Assembly: GCA_023678885.1 (NCBI GenBank)
Contig: CM043000.1
Location: 21,498,729-21,562,728, forward strand
Origin: Pogostemon cablin
Lineage: Eukaryota; Streptophyta; Magnoliopsida; Lamiales; Lamiaceae
Length of the DNA: 64,000 nt
Direction of reading: 5' to 3'
Part shown: one piece after another, positions 35,742-46,767 of the stretch
Layout of the letters: each line of letters starts with the position of its first letter
Position numbering within the stretch: the stretch's first letter is position 1
Notes under the pieces: model-generated
The model's database searches: none
Told to the model about the DNA's origin: nothing
What the model saw: only the letters and a program-made list of their open reading frames with translations
Position numbers and translations under genes: made by a program

Positions 35742-35905
35742 AGATGAATGATCGGAGAAAATATTGCGAAGCAGTCTTTCAGATGAGAATCGAAACCAGA
35801 GGAGGATGGAAGATGGAGAAACTTAAGAAAGATACAATCCACCTTCTCAAAGCAATCTTGGGAGAAAACTTACAAAAAGACGTTACAACCGAAGAATAGA
35901 CATCT

Positions 35906-37268
35906 TTGAAGGACGTTAAGAAGAAGATACAGAGGAACTTCAATGAGGATCCTCTAGCCTGGTGGGATAAAAACGAGCTCAAAGCTTCACTTAAAGTGAA
36001 AGAAGGAAAGGAGCATGAGTTCGTGAGATACAAGCCTATCCTGATGAACCAAGATGATCGAAAGGATATGCAGCTAATACTTAAGGAACCTTTGAACCTT
36101 AAGTTGATATTATCAGGAGTATCTCCATATAGCAGTTCAGGATTTCTAGTTCGAAATCATGGAGAAGACAAGCAGGGAAAGCCCAGACTTGTGATCAACT
36201 ACAAAGGGATCAACAACATCTTGGAGTTCGATGGATACTACATACTAAGTAGGGAACACTTGGTCAACTGTATCAAGAATGCCAAGGTATTCTCCAAGTT
36301 CGATTGCAAATCTGGATTCTACCAGATTATGATGGAAGAATGAAGTAAGAAGTTCACAGCCTTCTCCACACCACAAGGTCATTATATCTGGAATGTCATG
36401 CCAATGGGCTTGATGAACGCACCCCAGATATACCAAGGGAAGATGGATAATCTTTTTAAAGATTATTTCTCATTCATGTTCGTTTATGTGGATGATATCC
36501 TCATAGCCTCAAAGAATATGAAGGAGCATTTGACGCATCTAGAAGTATTTTCATATGTATGCCATAAAGAATGATTGATGCTTTCTGAAAAAAAGGTAGT
36601 AATAGCAACAAGGCAGATCTAGTTTCTTGGAGTTGAGATCGATGAGTGTGGAGTTATTCTACAACCACACATTGTAGAAAAGGTCCAAGGATTTCCTGAA
36701 GATTTTAAGGACAAGAAACAACTCCAAAGCTTCTTAGGAGTTGTCAACTTTGCTGGAATGTTCATCAACAATCTGGCGCAATACAGGAAGGAAAAAAGAT
36801 GTTGAATTCAAATGGGAGGAATCACACCAAGCAATGGTTAAACAACTAAAAGAGATTTGCAAGAAGCTCTCCAAGTTAGCCATTCCTAATGACGAGGATG
36901 AACTGATACTATACACAGATGCCAGTGATCATTGGTGGGCAGCAGTTCTTACAAAGTCCACACCAGAAGGAGAAGTGCTATACAGATACTGTAGCGGGCT
37001 CTTTACGGAGAACGAAGCAAATAGATGGCACATCAATAAAAATGAGTACTTTGCGGTTCGGAAAGCGTTCAAGAAATGGCCGCTATTTCTTCTCGCGAAG
37101 AAATTCATCCTTAAAATTGATAACACAAGCGTCAAAGCCTTTTTGAAAAATAAAATTGAATCTAAACCAGAAAAGGCTAGACTTTTAAGATGGCAAACAG
37201 AAGTCAATATTATGATTTTAATATTGTCATTATTAAATCTGTTGATAATGTTTTGGCATATTCCCTGA
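35906..37268 (+). pseudogene. Viral reverse transcriptase and RNase H, interrupted
   Basis: The RT frame starts at 35906 with PYSSSGFLVRNHGEDKQGKP, KPRLVINYKGINN, FSKFDCKSGFYQI, then TGA at 36341-36343. It continues in frame with FMFVYVDDILIASKN (YVDD at 36485-36496), and meets further stops near 36570 and 36618. RNase H is in a third frame (36741-37268) with LILYTDASDHWWAAVL and the WHINKNEYFAVRKAF block. Order and motifs are those of caulimovirid pol. At least three stops and one frame change prevent translation. Confidence 0.88.
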
Positions 37269-37274
37269 TGAGAG

Positions 37275-38440
37275 ATGGAAGGAGCTGAAATAGACTCCAT
37301 TCTGATTGTTTCAAAGCACCTGACGGAAAACCTCGAGTTGCTCCAATGGGAATTCGAGAATCTGGTGCTCAATGTTGGGTGTACTGGAAAAATACAAGAA
37401 GGTGATCAGACCAAAGTGTCTAATCGCATACGAGTTTGTACCCGCAACAATGCGAGTCTATTCGAGATTCTACGAGAGCCTCTACTTCGGGCCGTGGATC
37501 ACAATCATTACCAACAAAAGGAGTGCAGTAGAGAACGGGCCTCTAAACCCGGAGCAGGGGATTCAAATACCCCTGGCACGAGTTCTAGATCAGAGAATCC
37601 GAAAGGAAATTCAATCCAAGAAAAAGTCGAGGCTTCTGAGTCACATCTTGAGCCTTCGAGTCAATCCAACACCTCTGGGGTCAAAGAGGGAGAGATCAAC
37701 CTTAGGTCTATGATGGGCACTGCTAAAGTTGGTATTAACTTAGCTGATTTCTCTTATTGGCTGGAATACCAGGCCAACTGGGAGAAATTGAATATCAGAC
37801 AAGGAATCCGATCGGAGAAATGTCGGGTGGACATATCTGGGGAATATCCCTGAGTTTGGATGCGAGAATGATCAAATCCAAATGACGTGAAACAATGGCA
37901 TAATTTTGGAGCACTAGCTTCAATATATACTGTTGCACCAGGCTTCTAGAGCTTTCAAAACTACCCGAATGGTTGGGACAAACAGTTTTCAAGGCATGGG
38001 AGAACAACGTCACTCTATCCAGAGACGATGTATTGGAGCTCTACTTCATCAGTGCGGCTCCAGAATCAATTGGGAAAGGCAACCATGAGGTCTTTCATTA
38101 CATCAAGCTAAGAAGACCCGATGTTTTATCATCAAACAAAATCAATGAGTCTTCTGGAAATGAACCAGTCTTGGTTTCTACATTTTCCGAGGAACAGATC
38201 TCGACGTGGAGAGCAAAAGGTTTGTTCGCCTGTATTCAAGCAATGGTGGATGTGAAGTTCCCATTCAAATTCGAGCACAAGTCTCTGAATGGGTCTTTTC
38301 TGTTGAATACTTTAACAGGAAAGAAGACAGGGTTTGCAGAGAATGCCTTCCAAGAAAAACAGGAACTTCTCTGGAGGAACAAGATTCCGGTGAGCAAACA
38401 AATTCATCAGAAATACTGTAATATGGCCCATTTCGGGTAA
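37275..38440 (+). pseudogene. Viral 3' ORF, possible transactivator/inclusion-body protein, interrupted
   Basis: Two open stretches lie between pol and the promoter: 37275-37853 and 37973-38440. Position matches ORF VI/TAV of caulimovirids, which promotes reinitiation of translation and forms inclusion bodies. The second stretch carries a compact hydrophobic/basic block (ERAKGLFACIQ-like region read as TWRAKGLFACIQAMVDVKFP). The first contains a Ser/Glu-rich linker. The identity rests mainly on position. Confidence 0.45.
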
Positions 38441-38755
38441 TGGAACAACAATGTATGTACCAGTTGTTCTACCCAAACCGAACCAGAGTTTGAAAAGGAA
38501 TAAAGTTGGGCATAGGGATGATCAGAGCTGCTGAACCATCCCCAACAAGATAGACACGTGGAAAGAAGAGGGTAAAATCTCTTCAGAATACCCAAAAGAC
38601 AGGAGAATCATCAGGCACCAAAGAGGACAAATGACTCTTCAAAAAAGCAAGAGTCAGATGACTTTTCTGAAAGGGTAAAAACATGTGACCGACATGAATG
38701 ATGGCCTACCAGAGGGTATCCAATAAAGAAAAGGAAACAGCTAGCCACTAAAACT

Positions 38756-38930
38756 GGCATCCAATGTGACACGAGCAATGACGTTACAAAAAGGAATCCA
38801 ATAATGAAAGACCAACCAGTTGCTGAAAAGTTGGTATCCAATGTGAAGTGACGCAAGCAGTAACGTCACAAAAGATTGGGAAGCTTTGAAATCCGGATTT
38901 CAAATCCAAAGGCCTCTATAAATAAGAGTT
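38756..38930 (+). promoter_or_regulatory. Pregenomic RNA promoter of the endogenous virus: two as-1-like boxes and TATA
   Basis: TATAAATA lies at 38917-38924. Upstream are two related units beginning ATCCAATGTGA: one with TGACACGAGCAATGACGTTA (38767-38786) and one with TGACGCAAGCAGTAACGTCA (38849-38868). Each has paired TGACG-type sites with about 4-12-base spacing, as in the as-1 element bound by TGA-class bZIP factors. Known caulimovirus promoters have the same arrangement. Whether it still drives transcription is unknown. Confidence 0.75.
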
Positions 38931-38979
38931 TTGAGGAAGCAGAAGACATCGACCATCACCCACTATTTTTTCTTTCTAA

Positions 38980-39110
38980 AATAAATATTGTATTCCTTTC
39001 TTTCTTTATATGAGTGTTTTGAGTGCAGCTACAATAAGTAGCTAAAGGGGTTATCTCCTCTTGTTCTGTAAGGATGAGTGTGTAATAAATTTGTTCATTT
39101 CATAAATAAA
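38980..39110 (+). terminator. Viral poly(A) signals downstream of the promoter
   Basis: AATAAA occurs at 38980-38985, 39084-39089 and 39105-39110, 60-190 bases past the TATA box. In caulimovirids the signal lies shortly after the transcription start and is bypassed on first pass, giving a terminally redundant RNA. The sequence from 39110 to 39350 would be leader. Confidence 0.5.
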
Positions 39111-39350
39111 AAATCTTGGGCTACTGCCCGAATTATGTAACCTTCCATTATATTCTGCAACCTTAATCTCCATATTTTCCGACGAGAAACAGTAGCAGCA
39201 TCCTGTACACCCGGTGTAGTAAATGAACTAGGGTTGTGCTGAAGTCCGCTGAAGGAATGAGATTGAACCATCACACTGCGGGGTGCGTAGTTGGTTGTGA
39301 GCAGCAGCTGTAAAACCTCCCGGATACCCGGTGGACTGACGGTCAAAAAA

Positions 39351-41030
39351 GGTACTGTTACTATTTCAAGTCGGTTAATTACGAGATTAATGTTGTTTAA
39401 TTAATTTACGGAAGCATGATGAGCCTGATATGGTCGTAAATGACTATGTCTATTCTAAAGAAGAAAATTGTGATGAAAAGAAAGAGAGGGTATTGAAAAT
39501 CATATACGGATATCAATCGGGTAGAGTAAATAAAAGGATTTATTGATTTTAAAAGGAAAAGGGGTATTATTTGCTTTTGGGTACGTGAATTAAGAAATAT
39601 TATTATTTAATGTGTAGTGGGTAGTTGTAATAGTGGGTGTGTGAGCCCATGTTTTAATTGTACTAGTGTGTGTGAGTCTCATATGTCCAGAAAAAGAAAT
39701 GAGATCCTTTGAGTGGGATAACCAAAATGATAAAATGAGATTCTTACCTAGGGACGGATGAGTAAACTTGTAGGATGAATTAATCAAGATTTTCTGTAAG
39801 GAGGAGGAAATGGGATATTATTAAGAAATAATTAATTAATAAAAATTACACATAAATGGTACGTCATTATTACGTAGTTGTTGACTCATTGGATATTGAG
39901 ATTCTCCAGTCAAAATAATACAACAATTTAATTTAGAATTACGATAAGTTTTGTTGTTTGTATTCAGTCAATAAATGCAACGACATGCTGACATGCATAT
40001 GGATATACTTCTATGTAGTATTTCAAACGAAAGAATTTTATAAGAAGATCTAACTTTTAGTTTAGGTCTCAAATTGAGACCTGATTTTATAAGTATTTTA
40101 AATTAAAGTTTAAATTTATATATTTTTCTCATATTAAGGCATGATTTATATGTTTTTTAATTTGTTTTCATTTTAAGACTTATAATAGAATTTATTTTTT
40201 CATTTTTAATCATACAACATAGTTTAAAAATATTATTATACACCTTCAAATTAAATTATAAAATTAAAATATGTTATTTTTATTAATATTTTATATTTTT
40301 CTATAATTTATATTGAATTCGTAAAAAAAATAAAATTAAGACAAGTCTTAATTTGAGAAAAAAAATTAAAATTAAACCTTCAAATGAGATAATTCTAAAA
40401 TGAAGTCCAAAATGAAACATAAAGTAAAATTTGAATATTTATATGAAAATTTTCCAATTTCAAATGTACCCAAAAAAAAAAAAAAAAGTACTCCATATAT
40501 ATATATGGCATCAGTACTGCAGTGCATGACCATTCTAGATAAGACCATTGTTGAATTCAAACATTGAAATATCTCAATTGAATATCAATCAATAAACTTG
40601 ATCATTTTGTTTTTCTTGCATGCCCAGTGATCTCACCCTAAGTTGTCTTTTATTCTTTTGTCAATATTAATTAAAAATAAATAAAACTATTCAGGGCTTC
40701 AAAATGCCTAATAGTATTACTCCTATGTCGTTATTCTTCAGAATAATTATACTTGTATTTTAAATATTATTCCAATAACAGTTATTCACCATACACTGTT
40801 TCAAGAGAGATTAGCTCGAGTTATGTGAGTTTTGCTTTCCTAAAATACCTCATGGGCATCAAAAGCAAAGATGTACTTTACAGATTATTGGACAGTCTAT
40901 TTTCTTGAAATTACAGAAATTAGAGAAAATTTACAGACAGATGTAAACAAACAACTCATGGTTTTCTTTCTGCATTAATCTCTAAAAATCTCAATGAACT
41001 CAACCAAGGGAGATAACCCCCACTTCCCAT
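39351..41030. other. AT-rich DNA between the viral copy and the MFS gene; start of the right copy of the segmental duplication
   Basis: Bases 39560-39770 look like a worn MITE (TTGCTTTTGGGTACGTGAATTAAG ... GGGACGGATGAG). From 40528 the sequence aligns with 26100 onward. A poly(A) run followed by GTACTCC lies at 40470-40495. No gene was seen. Confidence 0.5.
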
Positions 41031-42560
41031 CTCATTCCTAACCTAACCGTACGAAATCTTGCTCCGGTTCGTCTCAAACGACCGGTACTCGTTCATCCAT
41101 TATGCCAGTTGGGCTTCACGAGGCAGCTCATCCATCTCTGTATCTGTTCCATGTTAGCAGTGATTTAGACGAGGCCCATCATCAATCATCATCGAGTTCA
41201 CCCAGTGATAAACATTGAACCAGGTCGGATAGCATCCAGGTATGTCATCACCACTTGAGGCCGTCGTATGCACTAGTTGCCTGGTTCTTGACTACTCATC
41301 AAAATCAATACGCCTGCTCTTTCGTAGAGAACGCCGAAGTCTGAGTACAACATCTTTATAGAAGCTTCTAGTATGAAAAAACAACCATAAGGCAACAAGG
41401 AAACCAGAGAAGGTAACAGATGCCATGATAAGAAAAGCTAGCATGAAACATTGTGTTCCAAAGCAAGTCTCCCCACCGTTGGATACTAACATGTCGTAGA
41501 TGTAGCCCACCACCATCACAGAGAGCATATATGATCCGACAGGAGCCCCAATCGTTATGGTGTTAAATATAGTTCCTAAATGAACTTTCCCAAATATATC
41601 AGAAACCATGGTAGGCATTAGTGACCATTGTGACCCATAGCATATGCCCACCAAAACAGAACCAGCATACAGAGCACCAGGAAAACCGAAAGCAATCATA
41701 ACATGACCCACGGTCATAACAGCTAAGATAATTACGATAAACAATGGTCTTGGACAATGATAGGCATATAAGAAATAATCAGAAATATAACCGGCTCCAA
41801 AACGACCAAGGAAATTCCAGATGCTCCATAGAGAAACTAAAGTATTAATCTCTAAGCTCGTGTAACCAAGAGATTCCCCTATTTGGCTTATATTATTCAC
41901 TGTGGCAAGTCCCGACCCCATGACACAAACGGTTGTGAAGAATAAGAACCAGAAACTCAAGGTTCCCATTGCTTGCAGAAGAGTTAGGTCGTCTCTCCAC
42001 TGCAACGTGCTGTTATTTGTCTCCAGAACTTGGTCCGCACCATGTGAGATGTCATGGTATTCACCAAGATCCTGTGTTGTATCAGGGTTATCATCGTCCT
42101 CGTCTGAGATTTGGTTGTGCTCAAGCAGGGACTTTACCAACCTATATGACTTATCCCTTAGGGCTTGAATTACAATCACGATAGGACACACTAGCAACAC
42201 GATGAGCAGAATAAATGTTGAGACACGAACCGCCAATGTTAAATTGAGAATGTTCTGGATGATTATCACAGATGTAAGATAGGCAGCAATAACAACAGCA
42301 AGAAATGAGAAACTATTCAAGTGCTTCTTCTCATCTTCTTCACTAGTTGTAAAGATTCTTACAAAACCCATCAGCAGAATTGAGTTAATTGAGGGTAGCA
42401 ATGCCAAGAGCAATATATATGAACTAGGCTTGTTCTTGAAAATTGTCTGGTACACTTGGACTAATATAGCACCACTCAAACCGAGAAACCCCTATAAAAT
42501 TTCAAAGTCAATGACAGAAAATAAAGTCAAGAGAGAGAGGTTGAGTATCTGCTGTAAATA
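40528..42560 (-). repeat. Segmental duplication, right copy (complete MFS neighbourhood)
   Basis: This is the counterpart of 26095-29095. It is uninterrupted from 40528 through the 3' flank, exon 2 and part of the intron of the MFS gene. It serves as the reference for recognising deletions and insertions in the left copy. Confidence 0.75.
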
Positions 42561-43889
42561 GCAAAAGTAAGAAGCATGAAAAACAAGCAGTTTAAGCATA
42601 CTTGATCCATAAAATTACATCAAAGCATAGAAAAGCAAAGTTATCCATAAATCAGACTATAATGAATTTATTTCCACACTTTCACTAGATTAGGTGCATT
42701 CACAAAGCTTGTACTTGTACCAATTTTAGCAATGCATCACCCAATGGCCACGAGTGTGGTATGAACTATTTGATGAGAAGTAAAGGTTTGCTTATAAACA
42801 AAAGCAATCCACAAGATTTTCAACTTATTATTCCCTATCCAGCTCATATTGCATTCCCTACACTGGCTTTTCCTATCCTAACCAACTTCTCTACGGCAAT
42901 ACTGAAGCAAAGCTTGCTTAAAACTCAATTAATCACTCAAACGTTCAGAACTTCTGACGTGAGAACCTAAGGATACAGAGATAGTAAGATGCTATAAATT
43001 GTATAGAATAAATCGATCCGTATCCCTGTATCCCTATTCCACAGTGGTATTCCATTTCGTGTTCCATAACTAATTTTCTATTAAAATACTATACCCTAGT
43101 TAATCACCACTAAACCCTTGCATAGCCATAATTTGGGTTTATTCTAACCATAGCAAAAATCTGATAAGTGGAAGGAGATCGAATTGAAACAAGGTGTACC
43201 CATTTGAGAATAAAGTATGGTCATATTGGAAATTAATTTCAAAAGACACAAAATTTACCATATCTATCCAAGAATCCCCTAAAAATCAGCAATAGTAGCC
43301 ACTAATCATGGAAAGCCTCAGCAAAATTTGAATAGAAACATTTCCAATTTCCAGTTTAAGCCTTCAATTCCTAAAATCCCAAACACTCTTATCAATCGAA
43401 TTGAAGCAATTTTCCACTTACCTTCATGATACCAACAATCGTGCCACTATAACAAGGAAAATTATGCACCCCAGTAACAACATTAGCTGTATTAAAGAAA
43501 GTCATGGCTTGCGCCGCCACCAGCATATACAAGCACATCAAAGCCAGCGGCGGCCGCGGAAGCACCTCCGTAACCGTCAGCCACATCAAAAAGTAACCGG
43601 CGAAGCACTGAACCGCCCCGGAGAGCAACACGATCCACGGCCCACGACGGCCGGCGACGGCGGAGTAGAGTAGGCCGGAGAGGATTCCGACGTTGGCGCC
43701 GAGGTCTTTGAAGACCGATATGGTGCCGAGCGCTGATTGATCGTAACCCTGGGTGGATTTCAAGAGTTGGGAGTAGATGCCGAAGGTGTAGAGTGAACCG
43801 GCGGTGCATTGGATCCATATGCTCGCGGCGGTCGCCACCCATTTGTTCTTGATCAGGGATTTTCTGCTGGGGTTGAAATCTGATTCCAT
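41292..43889 (-). CDS. Nodulin-like / NFD4-like major facilitator superfamily transporter
   Basis: Two exons on the - strand, 43422-43889 and 41292-42491, joined in phase 0 (donor AAG/GTAAGT, acceptor TATAG/GGG), total 1668 bases, 555 residues. The N-terminal nodulin-like domain has KWVATAASIWIQCTAGSLYTF, SVFKDLGANVGILSG and FNTANVVTGVHNFPCYSGTI. Exon 2 encodes further membrane helices with a central acidic loop (ISDEDDDNPD), WNFLGRFGAGYISD and YGSQWSLMPTMVSDIFG. About 12 membrane spans are expected. Substrates of this plant family are poorly known; members are found in vacuole, plasma membrane or mitochondria. No lesion was seen. An older duplicate remains only as the fragment at 28640-29095. 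Confidence 0.9.
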
Positions 43890-45048
43890 GATTTCTAGAG
43901 TTGAGAGAAATTATAGGTGAACGATTGAGATTTGTGTGTGTGAGTTTTGGGGGAGACGTCGTGGAATTTTGTTTATGCTGGTGAGTTCTATGAAGGCCAC
44001 GTGGATTATCTTCATAAATTTATAGACATCATCAGACTGTATTTTTTAAAAATAATTAAATTCAAATCTTTGTGGCCAATCCATTTTAATTTCATAAATC
44101 TTTTGTTTGCTTTATACTTTTCAAATTGATTCTATAAATTTATCCCTAGTAAATCTTAAAATTGTTATTGAACTAAAAACTGAATTAACTTACAGGACAA
44201 ATCTCTAAAAATAAAACTGGCTAGGACTAAAGTTAAATTAAGATCAAGCTTATTAGGGTGAAATCAAACTATTAGATAGAAATCAAGCTTATTAGATATC
44301 CTATTCGAGGTAAACATTCATTTGAATCGATTTGATAAAAATATCAAACAAGTTTAAACATATTTTTTTATTCGATAAAATTAAAGATTCGGTTCAAACT
44401 AGATTCATGAATTAGATTCAGTAATTTAAAGAAAATTCATTTGAATTGATTTGATAAAAATATCAAACAAGTTTGAACAGATTTTTATATTCGATAAAAT
44501 TAAAAATTCGGTTCAAACTAGATTCATAAAAATAGATTGAGTAAATTAAAGAAAATTCATTTGAATCGATTTGATAAAAATATCAAACAAGTTTGAACAT
44601 GGTTTTATATTCGATAAGATTAAAAATTTGGTTCAAACTAGATTCATGAAAATAAATGGAGTAAATTAAAGAAAATAAATGCTCTAACTCAACACATGTT
44701 TAGTTAGGTAAAAGTTTGTTCAGACTGCTTAATTGCTTATAAATAAGCTCTTCTACTCAACTCAACTCATTTATAACCAACAACTTATATTACTTGAGGA
44801 AAAATCTCTTCTTAATAAGTAATTATCATATTGCAATGTACTAACTTTATTTTTCTGTCACATTTTTAATCCGGGAGAAAAATAAATCAAAATTAATTTT
44901 GAGATGATCAATTATTCTCTCTCTGTGAAATAACCAATCAATAATTTTGCATCATCAACAACTATCTATCTATTAACAGCACTAGTTCCATTTAGCAGCT
45001 TTTCTTCTTATTTCTCCACTGAAGCTTGAACTGCAAATCATTATAAAA
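43890..45048. other. Intergenic region between the MFS gene and the NLR cluster
   Basis: It contains the MFS promoter (about 43890-44050), a threefold tandem repeat (44316-44675) and the upstream region of the first NLR locus. No gene was seen. Confidence 0.6.
44316..44675. repeat. About 120-bp tandem repeat, three copies
   Basis: Units start at 44316, 44435 and 44555 with ATTCATTTGAAT(C/T)GATTTGATA, and each contains TATCAAACAAGTTT, ATTCGATAA and CGGTTCAAACTAGATTCAT (third copy TGGTTC). The copies differ at a few bases each. Too few copies, and no spacer structure, for a satellite array. Confidence 0.88.
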
Positions 45049-46569
45049 ATGGCAGCTTATGCCGCTTTGATTTCTCTAACAAACAACATCCAAAGCATCC
45101 ACAATCATCCTCACCTTTCACCTTCTTTCGACAAAAACCAGATTGAATCTCTTAGTGAAAACCTTGGTTTCTTTCTGGATTTTGTCGAAACTTGCAACTC
45201 TTATGGAGACATGAGCAAAGAAGAAGTAGAAGCTTTGGAGGCCCAAATTGCATCTGCTGTTCATGCTGCAGAAGATGTAATCGAATCCCACATATCAGAT
45301 CAAATTCTTACAGCATACTCAGGACAATGTCCCCCCAGTTTCTTGGACGAAAGCCATTTCTTGTGGGTTGCCCCCAAAATCACATTTCTGATCAAGAAAA
45401 TGGCTTTGAAAGTCACTGAGAAGTGTCGTTTACAGACAGTAAAGATCCATCTGAAAAGAATTGCAACAGAAATGGATATGATCAAGAAAAGGGTTATGGA
45501 GGAGAAGAAGAAAAGGGGACTAAAAGATTAACAGGTGGAATCTGCCATGGCTGAAGCCTCATCATCAGAAACCCTAACCACCGGAACACTACTTCTGTGG
45601 GATTCAACGATTACTTGCTTCAGCTTTTGGATTGGCTCACTGGACAACAATCTGATCGGCAAATAATCTCCATCACTGGTATGGGTGGCATAGGTAAGAC
45701 TACACTTGATCGAAATGCTTATGAAAATTCACTTATTGTGCAGCATTTCTATGTTCAGTTACTGTATCTCAAGAATTCAACAAGAAAAAAGTTTTCTTGG
45801 AAATTCTTTCTTGCCTGAGGGCTAATACTAGTGGAAATGAAACTGACATTTCAAGTGTTACTCTATTACTCTTCCCAACCCTCCTCAGAGTGAAGAGCAA
45901 GATGGATCCATTTTATCCAACCTACAGACACTCAAGAGAGTATGTGGTTTCAGTGAAGGGGCCTGTAAGAGAATGCGCAACATCAAGAAATTGTACATCT
46001 TTTATGATGATCGGAAGTGTTTGTCCGACTACTGTCTTGACAATGTTGGCCGTTTAAACAAGCTCGAATCGCTGAGATGCCATTTTAAGAGGCTGCTAAG
46101 GCATTATACTTTGTTGCAGCACCTTAAATTCCCCATATCCCTCAAGAAGTTGATTTTAACAAAGTGAGGACTTAGCTGGGATGAAGTGACAATAATTGGT
46201 TCGTTGCCAAATCTTGAAGTTCTCATATTTGGTCGGGGAACAGTCGTTGGAACCGAATGGAACCCTGTCGAGGGGGACTTCCTTCGCCTGAAACTTCTAT
46301 CGATGGGTACGCGCTGCGGTTTGGTTTCCTGGAACGTCGACAGCTCCCATTTTCCAGTTCTTGACAGGCTTGAACTTCTTTTTGTGACGGAGTTGAATGA
46401 GATCCCTTCGGATATCGGAGAAATAGCAACACTTGAGAGTATTTGTGTGGGCAATTGCAGCTTTTCCATTGCCATTTCTGCCATAAAACTGGAGGAAAGG
46501 GAAGTATTGGTGATGAGGGGCTTAAAGTGTTTTATAATATTTAATTATGATGAAAATATTTGTAATTAA
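45049..46569 (+). pseudogene. R1-type CC-NB-LRR pseudogene with a large internal deletion (NLR1)
   Basis: It starts like its neighbours (MAAYAALISL), encoding a coiled-coil domain with the HAAEDVIESHI motif to 45528. It then hits TAA (45529-45531) and a frame change, shows the P-loop GMGGIGKTT (about 45678-45704), loses frame again near 45750, and at about 45850 jumps to the LRR region (CKRMRNIKKLYIF). Roughly 1 kb that encodes the rest of NB-ARC and the first LRRs is missing compared with 46768-49484. There is a further stop (TGA near 46166). The C-terminal LRR part to 46569 is readable. Not functional. Confidence 0.9.
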
Positions 46570-46767
46570 TTTATTTAAATTTTTTATATTATCAAAATTA
46601 TTTTAAATTTATTAAAAAGTGTTAAATTAAGAAGAAGAAGAAAAAAAAAAAGTTGAAAATGGTTTTCTCTCCACTACAACATAACGAACCACCATTGCAG
46701 TAGTTCTACTTCCACTCTGTTTTTTCTGAAACTCAAAAACTGCGAAATTGATTGGAAGCTATCAGAG

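Larger units (their letters stand above)
31680..39350 (+). mobile_element. Endogenous caulimovirid (pararetrovirus) copy, decayed but near full length
   Basis: About 7.7 kb, close to a full caulimovirid genome (7-8 kb). It begins at a tRNA-Met-type primer site and reads N-terminal ORF(s), coat protein, movement protein, protease, reverse transcriptase and RNase H, a possible transactivator region, then a pregenomic-RNA promoter, poly(A) signal and leader. No LTRs flank it, and a movement protein is present, so it is not an LTR retrotransposon. Coat protein ahead of movement protein in one frame, with pol following, recalls cavemoviruses and solendoviruses; this grouping is inference. Many in-frame stops and several frame changes make it non-functional. 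The exact ends are uncertain: the left edge may reach back to about 31560 and the right edge lies near 39350-39420. Confidence 0.85.

Noticed and set aside
31680..39350. LTR retrotransposon as an explanation for the RT-containing block
   Set aside because: No flanking long repeats and no integrase; movement-protein motifs and a caulimovirus-like promoter are present.
44316..44675. CRISPR-like array
   Set aside because: Units are contiguous 120-bp tandem repeats without unique spacers, in a plant genome.
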